DNA of 64,000 nt from Pocillopora verrucosa (lineage: Eukaryota > Cnidaria > Anthozoa > Scleractinia > Pocilloporidae). Every line of letters begins with the position of its first letter. The first letter of the stretch is position 1. Below the pieces are notes generated by a model. It was not told where the DNA came from and made no database searches. It saw only the letters and a program-made list of their open reading frames with translations. The stretch spans positions 9,156,958-9,220,957 of the forward strand of contig NC_089314.1 in the NCBI RefSeq assembly GCF_036669915.1, in the 5' to 3' direction. Of the stretch, positions 23,260-36,069 are shown piece after piece. Made by a program: the position numbers and the translations under genes.

Positions 23260-25107
23260 TTACTGAAGGAAACAGCCGTACACCTCTGCCCTCATGGCTC
23301 TGTATATATAGGTCCAAGTCTTAGGCCAGAACCTGACGAAACGAGCCCTGATGTGCTGTGGCAGTACATGGGAAATTACTGTTGTCTGATCATTGTTACC
23401 TTGAAATACCTGGAAATATTATAGATGTTTATAAGTATCACTTTACCGAGTTCTTATCGGAATCATTGAAAGATTTCTCTCTTCACTTCTTTCCAAAGTG
23501 CGTAGCAAGGAAATTGGACCACTTGAAAAAAAATCTCATCCTCGAAAGAAGAGCCGAATGTTTCAACAAAACTTGACGAGGGTTGTAGCTATAAATGTTT
23601 CATTTTCAGATCGCTCGATAAACTCATTGATTCATTCATCGATTCAATTAAATCAGAGAAAAAAGAAAAAGAGGACTTCAAATTCCTTCACAAGCTCAAT
23701 AATAAATATTATTACACAAACACCGCAGAACAATTTTTATGTCTTCTCTTCGGGTCCAGAATATAGAAAAATGTGACCTTTTAATGATAATTTTTCCAAA
23801 TAATTGATTTTATTAGATATATCAAATGCCAGACAAATGACTCACCTTTACATCGTCCTTCTCTTTATACGTCACCCAGTCAGTGTCTCCATTGGCACGT
23901 GATGAAAGCGTATAAGTCCTTACCCACTGATAGGCACCAAGCTTCCCCTGAGTAGCGATTTTCTTGATCACCGCGTCCTTTCCGAGGTCAACTTGAATCC
24001 AGGGCTCAGGGTCACTGTGGTCCGCAACCCAAGCAGAAGGTGAGTTGAGACGAAAGAGACTGGCTTGTGCTCCCGATGAAGCAGTTATAGATGAATCTGG
24101 GATTATTTTATCTTCCAGGCCAAGGGCCTCCATACATACTTACAAAAGAAGAGAAGATAAAAATTCTTTGTAAAGCTTCCTTTCAATAATTAATATCAGT
24201 CAAACGATATGTCCTAATCATTCTTTACATTTGGAGGAGCAAACAATTCCTGGTGATCATCCACTCTCTACCCCTCCCCTCCCCTCCCCTCCCATCCCCT
24301 CCCATCCCCTCCCCTCCCCTTCCTTACCACCATCATGGTAAGCATCAGGTTGCATGTTTCATTCCATTTTTCGAGACCACAAAATTGAACAACTGGGGCT
24401 GTTGCCTACGATATTTGCGCTTCAAATCAGTTGCGTGCGCAATTTATAGACACCAATGAATTAAATATACTTTTCTACTTCTATTTCTATTTCTAGGCAT
24501 TGTTGTAAAAATAGAGATTATCTTCCAAATATGATACTGACCTGCGCTAGTTAATTTACACGACATTTCCAATTTAAAAGGAAATTTTTGAAAAGATGTT
24601 AGCTTTACTTATGTATTTGCTTTTGTGCATCACAAGCTGGCTGATCTTTCCTTGCTGTTCACATTCATTGTCAAAATAACAAGAGACTAAAAACAAAATC
24701 CCAATATTACCTTTACAGTAGCTCCAGCCCTCCATCACCTGACATATCCTCCCTTGTCCTTCACATTCAAAGTCAAGGTGACAGGGTGAAAAGGCATTGG
24801 TCATGTACATTGACAATTCAAAGTCCACCATGCTCTCACGAGACACTACAGCACTGACGTTATTCAACTCACAAGTCTTTGTTTTTCGATAATAATTTAT
24901 GCTTTTACAATTGGGATCCTCGCCGCAGAGTATCACGCAACATTCCATGGTTGCACATGGCTTGGTGCGAAATGCGTGACCTGTCAAGACGCGATTTTGA
25001 ATGGAGTAGGTTGCCCCTTGGCATTGCGTGACTGAAGATAACGTGTCACGCACTTGCCAATAGATGAGCACAGACCATGTTGCAATGGCGCCTTTACTGA
25101 GAGGCAT
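23260..25107 (-). CDS. Secreted PAN/apple-EGF-like-F5/8C protein, tandem copy 2
   Basis: Coding exons 25117-24711 (ATG 25107), 24138-23846 and 23409-23260 (stop TAA) give about 279 residues in a continuous frame. The signal sequence is MPLSKGAIATWSVLIYWQV. The PAN domain keeps VTQCQG, TMECCVILC, NCKSINYY and TCELN; it gains one Cys (CATMECC), which may alter disulfide pairing. The Cys-rich tail (CHLDFECEGQGRICQV) precedes a normal GTAATA donor. Past that donor the open frame runs on into a second tail-like segment (SCYFDNECEQQGKI) that is probably intronic and may be a relic of a repeated EGF-like exon. F5/8C runs from CMEALGLEDK to VYGCFLQ. The exon 2 donor here is a canonical GTGAGT, unlike copies 3-6. 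Confidence 0.87.
24271..24322. repeat. (CCCCT)n microsatellite
   Basis: About ten CCCCT units with two CCCAT variants, inside the first coding intron of copy 2. Confidence 0.85.
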
Positions 25108-26390
25108 AATCACTTTCCTAGAAGGAAATAAAGAATTAAGTAAAATAGAAAAGTTATGAATGACAATTAAATAACCTTTCCCTGAAGAAAATCGGTTAGA
25201 CCTTTCAGAAGAAACGTACAATCGTTTGTCTCACGATGCGGAAATGAATCGTGTCGTTTCGACTGCATACTCTTAGTCTTCTTCAGACGATGAGGTCGAT
25301 TGAGTACGCGTCATCCTTACACCTTGCGTAGAAGAAAGCGGGCTGTGAGAACGATTTTAATTTATCCTAACAGGTTTGATGTGATGATATTCCATTCTTT
25401 AGCAAATTATTCTTGGTGTTTCAAATGGTAGACGAGAAATCACATCACAAAATGGAGTAAATTTACAGAAATTCTGTAAGAACACATGTCAAACACAATG
25501 AATTTCTTTTACATTTCCGTTTTTTACAAGTAAAAATAAAATGGGTATTGAGGATGTCTTATTGGACGTTTCCTTGACCTTACTATGACAGAAAAAAAAA
25601 AGAATTGCGGTTCCACTTTGAGCAATATAAAACCTTTATTATTTGAGTATAACTTATAGCATTGAGAAGGGAAATTGACATCTCCCAAGTAAAACAAACA
25701 AAAAAGAGAAATGGAAATCTTCGCTGGAAACTTCGTTCATTAAATAGTTCATCGTTCCATCTGGAGTTTTACAGGATGCTTTCATTGAAAGCGCTTCGAG
25801 GAACTCTTTGCGAAGGCCGAGGTGAAAACAACGCTGAAGTTTAAGACTGGGGTAGTCATGCTTAATCTAAAATAAAGATTTAGCGAAGCCTGGATGTGGA
25901 GCTCCAGTTTCTTTATTTGCTATCTCTTTAATTTCTTAGAGCTCCTTACTGGCTGTTGAAGAGTTTATTCACTGGAAGAAGATCGGTTACTACCATCTTT
26001 TTATAAGTATAGGGCCTCGCTGCGTGCTAGCTTCGCGCGCTCTAAAATCTGCTATTAAATAAAGGCAGCCTTATTTTTGTTCACACCCATAAAGTTTACA
26101 ATGTTTCTAACTGAGATGTGGGAAGGTTCTGCGATCCTCGTCCCACGCCATCCATACTAAAAAAGTTTCTTTCAATTATTTTTTTAGCCTATTTTCTCCG
26201 AGTGTAGTGTTCAACTCTCCTGTCAAACTTTCATTCTGTGTTTTCCTTCAGGGCAAAGTTATTTTTTAACCGTGATGTACAACTTAATATTTCCCTAGAG
26301 CTTCTTAATCAGTGATGGGATAAAAATATTTAAATTCAGAAGCCGCCCACAAGTTACGTCAAATCTAATGAAAGGGAAATTAAAACTCAC

Positions 26391-26440
26391 CGTAGCTGAG
26401 TCTTTTTCGTTACGTTTCACTTGTGTACGATTCTCAAGTA
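26391..26440 (-). other. Probable 5' non-coding exon of copy 2
   Basis: The minus strand shows CTCAGCTACG followed by GTGAGTT at 26390, in the same position relative to the start exon as the donor at 19106 and with similar upstream words (CACAAGTGAAAC). Confidence 0.45.
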
Positions 26441-29117
26441 AGAAATACCCTGTTTAGCTGGGTAAGAAAGAAAGTGCGTAGGCTTATGAATAAAACCAAA
26501 TCAAAATTGAAACTTAATAGCATATCTCTCTAAGTAAAATACAAACAAAGCGTTGTTAAGTGTGGGAGTGCAATAAAGACTTCCAGATTACCTTTCATCA
26601 CCAAACACAATGAACACAGAATGGAAAATGCTCAGCAACGCCAACAGCTAATAAGCTAACTCTACATTAGGTTCCATGTTTTCATTCTCTCACAGTGGAA
26701 CGAAATATCTTGAAAATTTTAGAATAGATAAACAGCATGCTTTTAATAACAAGCTCTCAAAGGGGATGTGAATAATTTAAGTGACGCTTTCAAACACTCG
26801 GTAGCTCAGTCATCTGTTCACCTGGTAGCTAGGATGGCTATCTATATGATGTACGGAAAGGCAAAAATTTCATTACTAATTCACATTCATAGTTTTCATA
26901 AGAATCCATTTGCAGAACAGTATTTCAGCCGTCTATCGGACGAGTGGGCTCTCAACGAGAAAAACTTGCGGAAAGAGAAAAACACACCATTATTATTATT
27001 CTTTTATCTTTCTCTTTAAGTGGGGCAAATTACAGAGTAAATTTCTCACCCTCATACATCTTTAATCGTGCGTTGATTCAGAAATAAGCACTTCTGAAAT
27101 TCAGAAAAGTGAGGTTTACGAAGCCTTGAGGGCCAATTTTGGCCCATTCTTCCCTCATTTAATTAAGGCTCTTCAAAGCAAGATCGCGTTCAAATTTGCT
27201 GCTTTATCAGTTATGGATAAATGATGTCCACGCATTCTGCCCCATGTAATAAATTACTTTGCGAAGCTTTAACGTTTTGCCTCGAAAATAGACGATGTTT
27301 TTTCCACAAATTGAACTTTACTACTCAATATAATAGAAACTATAAAAAACGAATTTCGCTCACTGAAGCGAAAGGTCTAACTGTCTCTAAGGGGAAATCG
27401 ACTTTCCTTTGAAAAGCACCAACCACTCTTTGCCATCGCAGCGTGGACGGCAAAAGAGTGAAAAAGAAAGTTCCGAGACAGATACGTGATTATTATTATT
27501 AAGCGATCTATGATCGTATTCACTTAAAGCAGAGAATGGATAAATCACGGCACCCAGTTCAATATTCAGGGTTCTTTTCCCATTAATAACTATAGTGATC
27601 AACTCGACTTCATAAAAAAACGTTCGAACATAATTATTAGCGAGCAAACCAAGGACGCATTAAGCCATGCAAACGTCAAGGCTAGAAATTAATGCTGATA
27701 TGCGGGAAAGAGCGAAGCATGCACTCCGACACTACGAGCGTTTTTCTTCGTCTTGTTTTAAGAGAGGGACAAGGAAATAAAATCATAAGTTTATGTTTGG
27801 TGGCCATTTTAAAAATAAGATTAACCTTCTCGGGTGTCCTTTGCGGAAAATTGTAAACATGTTACTCGAAGCAGAACCAATGTAGCAACTAGAATTTACA
27901 TAACAGTCTTATTACCTGATCACCATGTGTTTGATTCATTCCCAAGTTATACGTTGACATCAACTCAAATCGTTTTTGTTATCGTCATCTACGTTAGTTT
28001 TTGTTACTGCGACCGAGTTACTTATCCATTCTCTTAGAGTTTTATTGACATAATATCAGAACGCCACAGATTGTAAGTTTGTTGAGTCTTTTGGTTATAT
28101 TTTTTAGTCAGGTATTTGCATTAATCTGTTTTAAGTTGAATCACCTCTTTATGCACATCTATCTGGTTAATTTAATATCTGTGCATTCGACATCTTGACG
28201 TAGAACACGTAGAATTTAACTTAAACCACCATAAAAGATATATCAAAGGAGAGATTATGAAATACGCTTTCGATCCAGCAAATATGGAACCGTTTTAGCT
28301 TTATGTAATCGTAAACCGACTGCTCGAGGCAAATTAAAACAGACGATAATTCTTTGAGCGCATTAAATGTGATCACATATGATCGCACAAATAACACTTC
28401 AGCACAGTTTCAATCTTGAAGGTTGGTCTTCAAAACCGTGAGAAGATTTTTTGATATTCTGTTTGGTTACTTTGCAGTTTTTCTGTCGAGTTGCTTATCG
28501 AAATTTTTCTGTCGGCCATTGCAGGAGATCATATTCAAAAAAGTGAAATCCTTTAATTTGATTTTTGGGTTAGTATCCTGAGAGTGTTCGGATCAAATTT
28601 CAAGGCACCTATAGTTTTCCTATAAAACTCGTTCAAAGACGACACAGGAGTAAGGAAGGGTTTATTTTTTTTGCTTCAAAATTTCTGCCGACACTGATTT
28701 CACGCCTTTGCGTGACCTCGATCGTATCGAGTAATGTCAACACTGAAATATGGAAATGTTGACCGCAAATAGAAACACAAATGAGCCTGAAGAGACTCAG
28801 AAGCAGCTTGTTAGCTAGCACGTCACAGCAAAACTCGTTAATGGTTGCTGGTCGGCTGCGAGCAGCTAAGATTGCTCAGACCACAAGGCCTTATCCGTTT
28901 CGGTGAGATCTTTCGCCTTTCTTCGCTGAATTTCTTTTAAGTCTTGCGGGAACAGTCAAACTTCTTTTTTAATTTTACCAAAGGACTCTTCTCCTTTTTG
29001 TCCTTCCCAAATTCACATTCTTATTCTTTCTGGAACTTTAGTAAAGATACTAATGCTTAGTTTCACTTGAAAGACTGTATCTTTAAAAACCCTAATGTGA
29101 TTATCATATTTCTTATC
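26441..29117. other. Non-coding stretch before the receptor-like gene
   Basis: No supported coding region. Open frames here are short and unlike known families. The upstream part of the 7TM-like gene and any 5' exons should lie in the right-hand half. Confidence 0.35.
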
Positions 29118-29978
29118 ATGTGTCAAAACATCTTGCTTCCGCTAGATATCAGAGGCTGCAGTTCAACTATCATGATCTCATCACTTCCCCTTTTAGTATC
29201 TGTACTGGATTTAGGTGCGATATTCTTCACTGTACGAATGATGCAGAGATGTTTCAGAGACAAAAAGAAGCAAAGGTTTATTAAAAAGTGTAAAATATTG
29301 GGCTCTTTTCAGTGCGTTTGTCAAGTCACAATTCTTTTCTCGGATGTCACAGAATCATGGAATGGTTTCAGTGTTCAAGGCAAAGATTCCTGCAATGTCT
29401 TCAGGGTGTTGTCCCTTTCTATGACGTTCTTCCAAACTGGCAACTTAACGGCGATCTTAACAGTCTATCACGAACACTCTGTAGGATACGAGAACCGGGA
29501 TTTAAATTCAAATCTCCGAATGTTTGCAGTGCTCATTTTGGGTTTCGCTGGCTCTTTAATGATATGGTGGCACAATTGTTTCGCTAAAGCAGCCGTTTCT
29601 CAAGCAGCCCTCGAAGTTGCTTTGTTTCTGACGATGTTACTGATTTTTTTGCTACTTGTTGTGGCTCTGGTTAAAAACAATGATGAAGATAACTTGAAAA
29701 CCACTTCACCAGAATCAGACATGGCGACACATTCGTGCTCTCTGCTATGGAAGTTACTTAGAGTTAACAAGAAGCCTCTCTTCTTCATAGTTTTAATATT
29801 TTCTTGTTTAGGTGCATTGATACGCAGGCTTCCCTGTTCGATACCACTTCTTTGCCAGGACTTTGACCGAGGAATATTATTGGACGCAGTCCTTTATTCC
29901 TTGATTACCAAGTTTGTTGTGGGAATAGTTTTACCCATAATACTGCATGATTTGATTAATTCGAGCGATCTAGACTGA
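29118..29978 (+). CDS. Orphan seven-helix receptor-like membrane protein
   Basis: A single open frame of 286 residues from the first in-frame ATG at 29118; the frame is open for 17 further codons upstream but without an ATG. Seven hydrophobic stretches can be picked out: ISSLPLLVSVLDLGAIFF, ILGSFQCVCQVTILF, VLSLSMTFFQTGNLTAIL, MFAVLILGFAGSLMIW, ALFLTMLLIFLLLVVAL, LFFIVLIFSCLGAL, and SLITKFVVGIVLPIIL. A Cys before helix 3 (KDSCNVFRV) sits where rhodopsin-like receptors have their conserved disulfide Cys, and IVLPIILHDLI resembles an altered NPxxY end of helix 7. The DRY box is replaced by YHEH. The intronless coding region fits many cnidarian orphan GPCRs, but membership is inference. It lies on the opposite strand to the surrounding array. 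Confidence 0.6.
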   Translation: MCQNILLPLDIRGCSSTIMISSLPLLVSVLDLGAIFFTVRMMQRCFRDKKKQRFIKKCKILGSFQCVCQVTILFSDVTESWNGFSVQGKDSCNVFRVLSLSMTFFQTGNLTAILTVYHEHSVGYENRDLNSNLRMFAVLILGFAGSLMIWWHNCFAKAAVSQAALEVALFLTMLLIFLLLVVALVKNNDEDNLKTTSPESDMATHSCSLLWKLLRVNKKPLFFIVLIFSCLGALIRRLPCSIPLLCQDFDRGILLDAVLYSLITKFVVGIVLPIILHDLINSSDLD

Positions 29979-29989
29979 GAGATAAAGGG

Positions 29990-30940
29990 ATAGACAATGT
30001 TACTTAAAGACAAACTCAAAACTTGACGATGAGCAGTGTTACTGAAGCAGAAGTTCGTTATATGGAGCTCGCGTTCTTGAACTGACCCTGTCATAGAGTT
30101 TTAAGTTTCCCTTGGAAATGTGACAGGTTGATTACAAAAATTGAATACGTCCCTAATTTAATTCGTATTCACATAGTTGTAAAAACTGAAAAACCATCCA
30201 ATGTTTTTTCTCCACATTTTTATTTCAATTAATAGATACAAATACACATTGTAACACATGTCAATGGCTATTTCTTATTTAATACAAACGAAAGTTGTGT
30301 AACGAATCATATTCTAATGGAAGGGAGCCCATGATTAATGAATAATTTTCATTTAGCCTAATATTTCTCATCTGCATTGTTTTTAAAGCATTATATCGTG
30401 CAGTCTTATATTTCACATTTATCAATCCCTAAAATAAGTCAATGTTTGGGTTGACACTTCGTCAACGTCTTGTCCCATGGGATATGACACTTTGCAAATC
30501 AACATGTGATTTGATAAATCACTTTCCTCATCCAATTTACCCAGTAGAATATCCTGAAGAGTGATTTCGACATTCCTATCAGAAAGCCAAAAAAAAGGTA
30601 ATGTCTGCTCCGATGAAATTTGATGATCGTTAAGATCTCCAGGATCCAGTGTGTGCTTTAATGATCACGTTTGTTTTTCGAAGCTGACTAGCAGACTGTT
30701 GAACGTGTGTAGAAAATAACTGAAGCACTTGGTTAGCTTTTCAAAAGACTAGTAAAAAACTTTTTATCAGTTGCGCACATTGCCCTTTTTTCTTTTCTTT
30801 TTACATCAGGGGTTTTCATTTTCTTAAAAAAATGAGTAGTCCTTTTGCAGAGCTGACACTACCTAGATTCACTACTTACTATTATACCGTCTAGCTATAG
30901 TTAATTTCTAGGTCAATTGAGGCTTTGAAGTTGCTGTTCC
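29990..30940. other. Non-coding stretch after the receptor-like gene
   Basis: No gene seen. The stretch at 30780-30940 begins to resemble the 3' flank of the tandem genes (GTCAATTGA, then GAAGTTGC). Confidence 0.35.
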
Positions 30941-30959
30941 AGTTGTTTTGGTGCTAAAG

Positions 30960-31061
30960 CAGTCACTGAATAAACAGCCGTACAGCTCTGCCCTTATCGA
31001 TTTGCATACACTTATCCAAGTCATCGGCCAGAACCTTACGAAACGAGCAATGACGTGAAAG
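30960..31061 (-). pseudogene. F5/8C last-exon relic cut by a LINE
   Basis: The minus strand reads IARFVRFWPMTW, then IRAELYGC, matching the terminal F5/8C exon of the tandem genes. A one-base loss after TGT removes the normal stop, and the exon ends at 31061 where LINE sequence begins. Its partner exons are missing on the other side of the LINE. Confidence 0.75.
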
Positions 31062-32215
31062 GCTTCGAAAGGAGCAGGCTGGATTTAGACCGAATAGAAG
31101 TACAGTTGAACAGATCTTAATATAAAGAAACATCTTAGAGCAGGCAAACGAATGGAGGGCGAGTCTGTTATGCACTTTGTGATAAAGCCTTCGATTCGGT
31201 ACACTGAGAAAGCTTGTGGTACATTATGAGGAGCTATGAAATAAGCGATAGGCATATAAGAAGGGTTTGAACGCGCAGTAATCGACAGATGCGAGATATC
31301 AGACTGGTTCAAGTAGGAAGTAAAGCAGGGATATGCAATGTCAGGATTCTTATTCTTACTGGCCACGGATTGGATCATGAGGAAGATAACAACAGACAGG
31401 AGAAGAGGGATACGATGGAATTTAGCAACAGTGTTGGAGCATCTTGATTTTGCGGACGACATCGCACTACTTTCATCCAACTTTAATAACTTGTGTGAGA
31501 AGCCTAGGAGATTGACGGAGGAAGCAGCCAAAGTAGGCCTTTAACTTAATGCGAGAAAGTGCAAGACACTGAGGACTGATTTTGCTGGGAAAAGGGAGAA
31601 ATTTGGGGTGAATTGTGAAGAGGTGCAAGATGAAGAGGCGCTATGCGTATCTTGGAGCTACTGTAGACAAGGAAGGTTGAGGCAGTAAAGATATTAGGAA
31701 CAGACTGCAGAAGGTACGAGGTGCATTCCAGAGACTACGGAAGGTGAGGAAAGTCAGAGGAGTAGGAAGGAGAACCAAGATACGCCTTTTTAAGACTTAA
31801 GTCCGACCGGTCCTGCTATATGTTTGTGAAACATGGAAGATCACAGAGACCGATGAAAGAAAACTGAACAGTTTCCAATGCCAATGCCCAAGACGAATAC
31901 CGAGGATTAGATGACAACAAAGAATGACAAACAAGAGGGTAATTGAAATGGCAGAGATAAATGAAATACGCTGCGAGGTGTACCCTCAGGAGAGAGGGTG
32001 TGAACGACTGTTTTACGGCATTGGGGTGGACACCAGAAGGTTGAAGGGCGAGAGGGAGACCAAAGACCACTTGAAGAAGGACTGTCTAAAGAGAGAGAGG
32101 CAAGGCGGGGTGGAAGAGCTGGAATGTGGCCAAGGTGGTGGCACGCCACAGATGGTAGGGCGGAGAATGTGACGGCCTTATGCGCCTACTGGCGCAACGG
32201 GCGATGATGATGAGA
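31062..32215 (+). mobile_element. Non-LTR retrotransposon (LINE) fragment, reverse transcriptase C-terminal part
   Basis: The plus strand encodes pieces of a reverse transcriptase: EQAGFRPNRSTVEQILI at about 31075, a KAFDSVH-like block at about 31182, and LDFADDIALLSS, the catalytic FADD box, at 31441-31476. The terminal part ends ALCAYWRNG at about 32180, the usual end of this LINE type. Several frameshifts and stops separate the pieces, so it is dead. It is 5' truncated and inserted into a duplicated F5/8C exon. The tail is a GATGATGATGA run rather than poly-A. The clade is uncertain. Confidence 0.8.
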
Positions 32216-32219
32216 ATGA

Positions 32220-33394
32220 TCTCCTGGTCAGATGAAGAGGTGAAGAAGTTATTTGGTCGCTTCTCGCTCTGATTTTACTTAGTCACGCTGTTATTGTTTT
32301 GTTGCCCTCAGTCTGTATTGTATATCTCTGAATGAAAACATTTAAAAAGTACAGAATGATTATCCTGGCTTGTCCTAACTCAGCAGGTTGCATTGTAAGG
32401 CATGAAAATAAGCTCCTACTAAGCGAAGTGTAATCATGCTATTATAAGGAACTTTAATAATTTTAACGGCCATAGGGGTTGAGTTACAAGATGTACGAAA
32501 TTACAGAATATGGAAAGGACTAAGTCTCGTTCAAAGCCAGATATACATGTGGTTATTCTACTCCATAACAAGCCGTTTAATAGGAGAAGTTCCGTTGATC
32601 GATCTACCCTTTGTTATGATCATTTTGCAGGCCTACAACCCAATCGCCCACCAAGGGAAACGAGTGTCCCGGACACTTTTACGAAAACATTCGGTATCGT
32701 TATTTGTCTTTCTCTGTCTCTCTCTCTCTCTCTCAGTAAAACAAACAAGAAAGTGCAGTTTTTGCTTGAAGAAAGGCATGGTTTGTTAAGAGAGGATCCT
32801 CTCTTGGTCTTGTTAATCTTTATCTCATGGCATAAAATTTTCCAATTCGCTGAAAGCTTGAAAAATACAAATCGGGAAAGAAGTGAATAATTTATGTTAC
32901 ACAAACGATCGAACTTTGCCTAAAGTTGTGAGTTTTAAGAGGAGATGCGGGTGTTTTCCACATTGCAACTTAAGCATGCATGCATGCCTTAAACTTAAGA
33001 ATCTCTTATGGATGTGATCTGTTTTGTTTCCTCCCTCCGAACAGTCTTTTTCTTTCTGCTACTTAACCGTTGGAGTAAAGTTTTGTCCGCATTCTGTTCT
33101 AACAGAGACTAGGAAATGGCTGTATAAAAAAGATTCTTATCTTAACTTTATTTCACATTCTGCAAAGTTACAGAATACTCTTACTTAACTCCAGCCCTGA
33201 ATACCATCCGAGATAGACGTTTATTGCACAACGAGAGTTTTTGATGAAGGAGAGAGGTTTAACTAGTTTTGCATTTGTAACGAGATTTATGTTTGCCTGC
33301 AGTTCAATCGATAGAGCCATTACTTTCTTCTGGACTTTGTACTCCTAAGAAGGTGCACTTTCACTTTACAGACCAAAGTGAATTTAGTAGGTCA
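32220..33394. repeat. Array unit 5' flank, copy a
   Basis: Homologous in order to 37740-39230, 52640-54400 and 60250-61700. Landmarks are CTCCTGGTCAGAT, GGCTTGTCCTA, CAGCAGGTTG, AGTTCCGTTGATCGA and GGAAATGGCTGTATAAAA. A (TC)n tract lies at about 32707-32737. It is non-coding; any open frames here differ between copies. Confidence 0.75.
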
Positions 33395-33605
33395 ATAAGT
33401 AATTCAGTCATTCAGACATTCCTTCAGATACTCAGTTAAGCAGTTTGTTACCTTACCAGTCAATTCATTAATCAATAAGACAGTCAATTAGCGAGCTAGT
33501 CAGTAATTATATAAGTTAGTCAATCTCCCACTTAGTCAGTCAGCCACTTAGTCCTTTATTTAGTCGGCCAGTCGCGGTCACTCATGATCAGTCAGTCACA
33601 AACAC
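33395..33605. repeat. GTCA-rich satellite
   Basis: Degenerate CAGTCA/AGTCAGT words, in the same unit position as the satellites at 39.8 and 54.9 kb. Confidence 0.75.
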
Positions 33606-33659
33606 CTTCATTAGCTAGATAGTCCAACAGTCCCTATTGTTTTCGATTGAGGACAAACA

Positions 33660-34350
33660 TCTGGTATGAAGTACGGAAAAAATATATCTGAAATTGACTT
33701 GACAAACACAACCGAAATAACTAGCAAACCACATTTTCCACATTTTACGTTACGAAATGAAGCAAGGCGAAATGAAGCAACAGAAGAGGAGAAAGATCTA
33801 GGAAGAGCGAAAACGGCTCTTCTTCCACACTCTTTTTTCTTTTCATTTGTCCTCTTTGATGGTGCTATTGTGCCACTGTTTCCCAGTTGGAGCAGGCAGG
33901 CTAAAAAGATGATTCAGGTTCCAAATAGTTGCGGGTTGTAACTTGCCATTTGAATGATATGAAAACATCTGGAAACTACAAAGACATGTAGAATTTGCGG
34001 TCTCGGCTTGAATGCTTTCTTCTTGCCTCAACATTGCATTACTACCGCTAATTATTTTAAAAGATATTCATGATAGTCCCTACAAGCATAATTCTACCAA
34101 TAAAGTATGAATAATGTTTCTATAAACGGTTATCAAACTCCAATTTTTTCCGTAAAACTATAGATGTCCATATGTGCAGATTTTAAAATGTTTTTATAGC
34201 AGTGGCATTCATTATGGTATAAATATTGTCTTTTGACATGGCTTTCACTACTCAGATTCACCGCGTGCTACTGATCTAACTACTTGTGGCTTGAATTAAT
34301 TTCCTGGTGAATTGAAAGTTACGAATTTGCCTCTCTAATCGTATTAGGGC
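33660..34350. repeat. Array unit 3' flank, copy a
   Basis: Matches 40430-41205, 49090-49450 and 55020-56115 in order. Landmarks are AACCACATTTTCCACATTTT, GGTGCTATTGTGC, CATAATTCTACCAA, GGTATAAATATTGTCT and CTACTCAGATTCA. It leads directly into the stop codon of each F5/8C exon and is probably 3' UTR plus downstream DNA. Confidence 0.7.
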
Positions 34351-34358
34351 CGGAGCAG

Positions 34359-36069
34359 TTACTGAAGAAAACAGCCGTGCAGCTCTGCCCTCATGGCTCT
34401 GTATTTATAAGTCCAAGTCTTGGGCCAGAACCTGAAAAAACGAGCCCTGATGTGTTGCGGTAACACATGGGATACCACCGTTTCCTGATTATTGTTACCT
34501 TGAAATACCTGAAAATGTCATAAAATTTAATAAGAATCACAGTACAATTTTCGTCAGAATTATTGAAATATTTCTTTTTAAATCCATTTTGATTATGGAT
34601 GACGAGAAAATTGGACCATACTCTTTAAAAAACCCAACCTTGAAAGAGGAGCGCGATGTTACAACAAAAAATTGAAGGGTTTGTATCTGATTGATTGATT
34701 TTCAGAGATCAATCGATTAATATCCCACGTCATTCAATTTTTTTTTTTATACTTAAGGATAACGCGTAAAAAAGGGAATTCAAGCTCTTTCACATAAGTG
34801 TTGATAATTAAACAAAAACTGCAGCGGGAAACTTTCCATGAACTCTCTCCGGGTCCGGAACAGAGAGAAATGTGACATTCAGGGAAGTATCTTCTCAAAT
34901 AATAGATTTTAATAGACAAGTCAAATTCCAAACAGAGGACTCGCCTTCACATCTTCGTTCTCTTTATACGTCGACCGATCAGTCTCTTCGTTGGCACGTG
35001 ATGAAAGCGTGTAAGTCTTTACCCAGTGATAGACACCGCGCTTCCCCTGGGTAGCGATTTTCTTGATCACTGCGTCCTTTCCGAGGTCAACTTGAAGCCA
35101 GGGCTTAGGGTCATGGTGGTCTGCAACCCATCCAGAAGGTGAGTTGAGACGAACCAGCCTAGGATGTGTACCCTCGTTCACAAACGATGAAGCACTTATA
35201 GCTGAATCTGGAATTCTTCCATCTTCCATACCAAGGGCCTCCATACATGCTTTTAAAAGAAGAGCAAGTAACAATTCTTTGATAAAAGTTGCTATCCTTA
35301 CTGACATCGTTTAATCAATAGGAGTATGTCCCTCATTTACATCTGTAGAAGCAAACACCTCATTCTTCCCTCCTTCCCTGCCACTCTCCCCACAATGCAG
35401 AAAGAAAAAAAGAGACATGCTGGTAAAGCTACATCTTGACGCATACAAATGGCCCAAAAAAAGTGTATGGTCACCCGTACCATTCCACCATGCAATACTT
35501 TTTTCAAATAAATGCACCGGTCGCACCGAGAATAGAACTACAATGGAAATTGAACTAACAAGGAGGAAACAATGGAAGATTTAAAATATCATTTCTTTCT
35601 AAAAGACAAATGTTCCCAGTTTCCTGTCGATTCAGTAGTTTTACAATTTCAGTGCATACAGAAATTTTTATTTCTCGCCTTATTTGTTTCATAATTTGCA
35701 TTAAAGCTTGCAATGGAACAGTCAGCAATTTGCTAATATTTCGAATTCCTCTTTGCGGAATAACTCAACAACAAAAAATAGCACCAAAAATGATAATAAT
35801 TCAAAAAAAAAAAAAACAGGAGCAGCAACATTGCTCTCAAAATATATAGAAATTATCTTCCAAAAATGATTTCCCACTTTCATGTTTAAAGGAAAAGGGA
35901 ATTGTTTCGAAAATATATTAAGATTACCTATACATTTGCATAACATCAATATCAGTGCTTCATGGACCGCCTTCCTATTCGTTCCCAGAATGTTCGTGCA
36001 CATTTCTTTGGGGCAAACAGTTGAGACCATATCGCACTTTTCCAAAATCATTGTGAAAATGCATTTGCG

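Noticed and set aside
32510..32890. Frame over the unit flank beginning MERTKSRSKPD
   Set aside because: The homologous flanks at 38.4, 53.5 and 60.9 kb break this frame, so it is not conserved as protein.
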